Positions 60,377-64,000 of a stretch of 64,000 bases of DNA are shown piece after piece. Source of the stretch: Allomuricauda sp. (GTDB lineage: Bacteria; Bacteroidota; Bacteroidia; Flavobacteriales; Flavobacteriaceae); the NCBI RefSeq assembly GCF_028280385.1, contig NZ_JANQLX010000015.1:248001-312000 (forward strand), given 5' to 3'. Within the stretch, counting starts at the first letter, position 1, and every line of letters starts with the position of its first letter. The notes below the pieces were generated by a model that saw nothing but the letters and a program-made list of their open reading frames with translations, did not search any database and was not told where the DNA came from. The translations under genes and the position numbers were made by a program.

Positions 60377-61963
60377 TTAAACTGGATTTATTTTTGGACG
60401 TGTTTTGAAGAATTCCAAGAAGCTTGCAGGATTTTCTTCCACGCCCCGTTCGGAGATGAGTTTGATATCTATGTTCCGTTCTTTGGCCTTAAAGGCAAAA
60501 TCATCAAGAATTTCAATGATATCGTTATCGAGGTACCTGGTGTTGACCACACTAAGTTCCAAGTAAGTGTCGTTGGGCAAACTGTCCAATTCCTTAAGGA
60601 TGGCTCCCTTGTTGAAGAAGGTTACTTCCTCTGCGAGGGTCATCTTGATTCTGTGTTTCCCATTACTTTTATCTTCAATATGTAGGAAGTGGGAGTTTTG
60701 GTAGCTTTTTAGCAAAATGACCACTATACCCACCAAAAGACCTAATCCAATACCAACCAAAAGATCCGTGAAAACAATTCCAAAAACGGTCACCACAAAT
60801 GGGATAAACTGCTTCCATCCCAATATGTACATTTTTTTGAAGAGGGCCGGTTTGGCAAGTTTATAGCCAACTATAAATAATACCGCGGCCAATACCGACA
60901 AAGGAATCATATTCAGAAGTCTGGGTATAAGGATAACGGAAATCAATAGAAAGAAACCATGAATAATGGCCGAGGCCTTGGTTCTTCCCCCAGATTGGAT
61001 ATTGGCAGAGCTTCTAACAATTACCTGTGTCACGGGCAATCCTCCCAGTAGTCCGGAAATACTGTTACCCACACCTTGAGCAAACAATTCCTTGTTGGTT
61101 GGGGTAGTTCTTTTGTGCGGATCCAATTTATCCGTTGCTTCAACACAAAGTAAGGTCTCCAAACTTGCCACTAGGGCAATGGTAAATGCAGTGATCCATA
61201 TTTCAGCGCTGCCAATGACACTAAAATTGGGGAAACTCAATAAGGTTCCCAGGCTTTCCACACTTTCAGGAATGGGAACACTTACCAAAAGCTTGTCGGA
61301 AATTCCCAATGTTTGATGATCCTTTGTAAAAACATAAAACAGGATACCTAAAACCACAGCTACCAACGGACCTTGAATCAATTGAAAGATCTTGGCCTTT
61401 TTACTGAGCACCCTATCCCATAGCAGCAGAATTGCCAAAGCTAGTACGGCAATTATGGTTGCACCGGGACTGATGTAGTTCAGGGAGTTTATGATTTCTG
61501 TAAATGTATTTTCCCCATCCACCTGAAAGAAGGCAAAATTACCCTCGGCGGCTTCGGTGTATCCAAAGAAATGGGGGATTTGTTTTAGAATGATAATAAT
61601 TCCAATTCCTGTAAGCATTCCCTTGATCACGGAAGAGGGGAAATAATAGGCAATTACCCCAGCCTTGAGAATACTAAAGAGAATTTGGATTAGACCACCG
61701 AGCACTACGGCTACCAAAAAGTTTTCAAAACCACCCAATGTTCCAATGGCCGTTAGTACGATGGCCGCTAAACCTGCAGCTGGGCCACTTACACCAATCT
61801 GGGATCCACTTAGGGAACCTACCACGATTCCTCCAACTATACCAGCTATAAGACCTGAAAACAAAGGCGCCCCACTGGCCAAAGCAATACCCAAACAAAG
61901 AGGTAGTGCCACAAAAAATACTACGATACTTGCAGGCAAGTCGCTTTTAATATGCTTGAACAT
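60377..61963 (-). CDS. SulP family anion transporter with STAS domain, short form
   Basis: 528-residue transporter. Core: SIVVFFVALPLCLGIALASG at the start, SGLLGGLPVTQVIVRSSANI in the transport unit, and LFIVGYKLAKPALFKKMY in a later helix. The STAS domain occupies about 425-520 (LELSVVNTRYLDNDIIEILD). First gene of SulP-USP-carbonic anhydrase; the second SulP gene lies after the terminator. It resembles BicA-type low-affinity bicarbonate importers in plan, but substrate assignment is by context. Confidence 0.92.
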   Translation of the reverse strand: MFKHIKSDLPASIVVFFVALPLCLGIALASGAPLFSGLIAGIVGGIVVGSLSGSQIGVSGPAAGLAAIVLTAIGTLGGFENFLVAVVLGGLIQILFSILKAGVIAYYFPSSVIKGMLTGIGIIIILKQIPHFFGYTEAAEGNFAFFQVDGENTFTEIINSLNYISPGATIIAVLALAILLLWDRVLSKKAKIFQLIQGPLVAVVLGILFYVFTKDHQTLGISDKLLVSVPIPESVESLGTLLSFPNFSVIGSAEIWITAFTIALVASLETLLCVEATDKLDPHKRTTPTNKELFAQGVGNSISGLLGGLPVTQVIVRSSANIQSGGRTKASAIIHGFFLLISVILIPRLLNMIPLSVLAAVLFIVGYKLAKPALFKKMYILGWKQFIPFVVTVFGIVFTDLLVGIGLGLLVGIVVILLKSYQNSHFLHIEDKSNGKHRIKMTLAEEVTFFNKGAILKELDSLPNDTYLELSVVNTRYLDNDIIEILDDFAFKAKERNIDIKLISERGVEENPASFLEFFKTRPKINPV

Positions 61964-62039
61964 AAAATAAAAAGTTGTTGCCTCCTATGTTGTTTTTAGG
62001 TTGGAGGCGGTTAAAAAATTGATAATTCAAAGGTTTGGT

Positions 62040-62369
62040 CTATACCAATTTTTCGGGAGGTGGGAGCAGTATTTCCCGCATTACATCGGAATGAAGGGAT
62101 GGGTTTTCAGAGTTTTCAACGGTAGTACGCTGGTTCCAAAAACTATGTTCTGTGGAAAAAGGGCCCATAAACAGGTCTTTTTCACCAAACTTTTTTTCGG
62201 ACTCCTTTTCTTGTTTTTTTTCTTCGTCACCAGAATCCAAATGCATGGCAATGGAGCAATCCTTATCCACTAAAGGTGCTACGGAGGGTGCCAATATGGA
62301 AAATATCAGCATTAGGCAAATAAAAGGATGCGCTACGGCCTTAAACATTCGGGATGACGTTTTAAACAA
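62040..62369 (-). CDS. small hypothetical exported protein
   Basis: 109-residue protein with an N-terminal hydrophobic segment (HPFICLMLIFSILAPSVAP, about 14-32), then an acidic/lysine-rich stretch (DSGDEEKKQEKESEKKFGEK) and a polar tail. It may be exported or N-terminally anchored. From memory similar short proteins accompany several flavobacterial loci, but no function is known. An ATG seven codons inside (62348) is an alternative start. It lies between the SulP and Bat genes on the same strand. Confidence 0.65.
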   Translation of the reverse strand: MFKTSSRMFKAVAHPFICLMLIFSILAPSVAPLVDKDCSIAMHLDSGDEEKKQEKESEKKFGEKDLFMGPFSTEHSFWNQRTTVENSENPSLHSDVMREILLPPPEKLV

Positions 62370-62407
62370 AAATAATCGTATGACCCATTATTTCTGTTAA
62401 ATATAAT

Positions 62408-63169
62408 TTAAAAATCCTTCAGCAGCCGTATATTTTCGTTGAGAAGCCAGCCAGTTTGGCCATCGGCCAAGCGAATTTTGTTCCAATTGTTTAACTTTTC
62501 CAATACGTTGACCTTGGTGCCTTCGTGCAAGGTGAACACCACTTCGCTATTGTTGTTTGGTTCTGAACTGATCTTTACTTCCGAAGTAAATATGATGGCT
62601 GGATTATCGTTCTTAAACTCCTGGAATTGCAAATAGGCCAATAGAACACACAGCACTCCCAATATCAGGGAAAAAATACTTGTAATGAATGCAATCCGCT
62701 TTTGGGAGGCCATTCGAAGAAAAAAGTACGCCAGATAGGCCACCACAAATAGAATTATCAAGCTTACGGCCAGATAGGACCACTGATCAAACGACAGGAA
62801 GTTGACAACTCCGTTGTAGAAAGCCCCAATATCCGTTTTTGGCATTTCCTCAATCGCATCCAAACGCATGTTTTGTGCATACCCTAAGTTGTTCAGGATT
62901 TCTTTGTCGTTGGGTTTTAAAAGCAGGGCCTTTTCATAATTGTAGATACTTGGACCAATGGCATTCAGTTTGTAATGACAGTTGCCCAAATTGAAATACA
63001 GTTCTGCGGAATGCTCTCCTTTCTTTAGGATTTCCTCGTAATTTTCAATGGCCTTGGTGTATTCCCCTTGGTTATAAAAATCCGTGGCCTCTTTAAAAAG
63101 TGCACTGCTCTGGGCCTTTCCAATAAAGGCAAACAAACAGAAGACTATGGTACAAATCAGTTTTCTCAT
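62408..63169 (-). CDS. batE: BatE-like TPR and SH3b protein
   Basis: 253-residue membrane protein. Signal peptide at about 1-19, then two to three TPR units (about 20-100: LFKEATDFYNQGEYTKAIE, LYFNLGNCHYKLNAIGPS), a hydrophobic pair (about 130-175, two helices) and an SH3b domain (about 190-250). This is the plan of BatE in the Bacteroides aerotolerance operon, which is linked to oxidative-stress tolerance and cell-envelope structure. The start overlaps batD by four bases. Confidence 0.85.
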   Translation of the reverse strand: MRKLICTIVFCLFAFIGKAQSSALFKEATDFYNQGEYTKAIENYEEILKKGEHSAELYFNLGNCHYKLNAIGPSIYNYEKALLLKPNDKEILNNLGYAQNMRLDAIEEMPKTDIGAFYNGVVNFLSFDQWSYLAVSLIILFVVAYLAYFFLRMASQKRIAFITSIFSLILGVLCVLLAYLQFQEFKNDNPAIIFTSEVKISSEPNNNSEVVFTLHEGTKVNVLEKLNNWNKIRLADGQTGWLLNENIRLLKDF

Positions 63170-64000
63170 AGTTGCTTGTCCAATTTGGAGATTACTTCAC
63201 TGGCCTTTTCATAATCGTTTTGCATCTGCACATCCGAAAAAGGACTATATCTTGCCATTTCACAGTTCTTTAGAAGGCTTATAAAACCTTCAATACCTTC
63301 GGGAGCCACATTTTTGTCAACTAAAATACTGGTGATTTTTTCCTTACTGAACTCTGAGGTTTCGATCTTGAGTTTGGCCTTGAGATAATTGTGCAGACCT
63401 TTTTCCAGGGCCACATAAAAGGCTTCTTTGTTGCCCAGTTCTTTTTTGGCTGTAGAGAGGTACTTCCGGGCCAGCCTATTGGCCTGCTTTATACGGTTCC
63501 CAACAACATCACTGGCAATGGCCTCCCGTTTCTTAAATGAAAAAACAGCAATCGGAATCAGCAATAAAGGGACAAAGAGCATCAGATAAAATCTCCGGGA
63601 GCCAAAGAAATAGTCGACACCGATTTTGCTTAAATTGGGATTTAACTTAATAAAATGGAACTGTTTGCCGGTAGGAACAACCAATTGTTTGTTGGAGGCA
63701 ACAGCACTTTCGTTCCCAGAAGAACCCAATGGGCCTTCCAACACCTCAATACTGATTTCCTCAGAATTCAGGGTTACGTATTTGGCCGTTTTTGGATTGA
63801 AATAGCTGAATGAAATACTGGGAATGGGGTATTTGCCACGATATGAGGGTACTATGGTGTAATTATTGGCCACTTTCCCTTCCATACCGGAGCTTGTGGT
63901 CCTAACTTTTTCATCAAATTCAGGTTCGTAGACCTCGAGCGCACTAGGGAGCTCAGGCTCTGGCAATTGAAACAGCTTTAAATTTCCTTTTCCTGTAACT
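63166..64000 (-). CDS. batD: BatD-like protein, C-terminal part (5' end outside window)
   Basis: Frame open to the window edge; the visible 278 residues are the C-terminal part. The first residues read VTGKGNLKLFQLPEPELPSA, a standard BatD beta-domain sequence, then an Ig-like domain (YRGKYPIPSISFSYFNPKTA), one membrane helix (about 145-163 of this part, FYLMLFVPLLLIPIAVFSF) and a C-terminal cytoplasmic helical domain of about 90 residues. It is followed by batE with a four-base overlap. Confidence 0.88.
   Translation of the reverse strand, partial: VTGKGNLKLFQLPEPELPSALEVYEPEFDEKVRTTSSGMEGKVANNYTIVPSYRGKYPIPSISFSYFNPKTAKYVTLNSEEISIEVLEGPLGSSGNESAVASNKQLVVPTGKQFHFIKLNPNLSKIGVDYFFGSRRFYLMLFVPLLLIPIAVFSFKKREAIASDVVGNRIKQANRLARKYLSTAKKELGNKEAFYVALEKGLHNYLKAKLKIETSEFSKEKITSILVDKNVAPEGIEGFISLLKNCEMARYSPFSDVQMQNDYEKASEVISKLDKQL

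Overview
The window is an ordinary chromosomal segment of a member of the Bacteroidota, most likely a marine-type Flavobacteriaceae (Muricauda/Allomuricauda/Maribacter-like; the species cannot be named from sequence alone). Reasons: the promoters I can read have the Bacteroidota form TTTG-N19-TAnnTTTG (ompA at 34334-34364; tRNA-Ala at 26096-26126 with one mismatch); the gene order purF-like / pfkB / rnhA / purN <-> acpP / fabF / rnc / IPExxxVDY / pyk is typical of the group as far as I recall; and there are Bat-operon genes, an OmpA with thrombospondin-3 repeats, and an AddAB-like pair separated by kbl and ompA. About 70 protein genes, one tRNA and no rRNA or CRISPR array were found. Both ends cut a gene: a histidine kinase at base 1 and batD at base 64000.

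Layout. 1-10.6 kb: signalling and housekeeping (histidine kinase, GreA-like protein, arfB, ABC ATPase, asd, mscL, alr-tdk, doxX, rsmI, a Fe-S uracil-DNA-glycosylase-like protein, a Crp-like regulator, a second histidine kinase). 10.6-14.6 kb: accessory region with REP-like palindromes, a very AT-rich three-gene block (hydrolase, SRPBCC, AraC regulator) closed by an attC-like element, a DinB-fold protein and a 7-bp tandem repeat. 14.6-26.1 kb: metabolic and repair genes (recJ, transporters, lpxH, a GNAT-to-cupin operon that includes an unlisted 37-residue membrane protein) with a small four-helix-bundle gene set between inverted-repeat-like tracts. 26.1-26.7 kb: tRNA-Ala(GGC), a terminator and a GIY-YIG nuclease gene, followed by a decayed second copy of the same tRNA-3'-end/terminator/GIY-YIG start. 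26.7-38.7 kb: lipoprotein, ECF sigma factor with a barrel-type partner, SDR, AddB-like nuclease, ompA, kbl, AddA-like helicase. 38.8-50.1 kb: superoxide dismutase, a TIG lipoprotein, a gene-free 0.8-kb tract with four copies of a ~70-nt element, then the purine/fatty-acid/pyruvate-kinase cluster. 50.3-64 kb: AraC regulator with a carboxymuconolactone-decarboxylase-type protein and a cupredoxin, TetR regulator, DNA polymerase IV, pheS, a SulP / USP / carbonic anhydrase / SulP bicarbonate-type cluster, and batE-batD.

The most unusual signal is the array at 40148-40822. Four copies, spaced about 200 bp apart, each pair a nearly invariant 39-nt sequence with a stable hairpin. The stem sequence differs in every copy while the pairing is kept. 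On the minus strand each copy reads as: promoter-like box, conserved 39 nt, hairpin, U-rich tail. That is the layout expected of a tandem family of small RNAs. Second is the tRNA-Ala/GIY-YIG duplication (26150-26640), which looks like a tRNA-targeting nuclease cassette inserted twice. Third is the attC-like, low-GC cassette (about 11296-13834).
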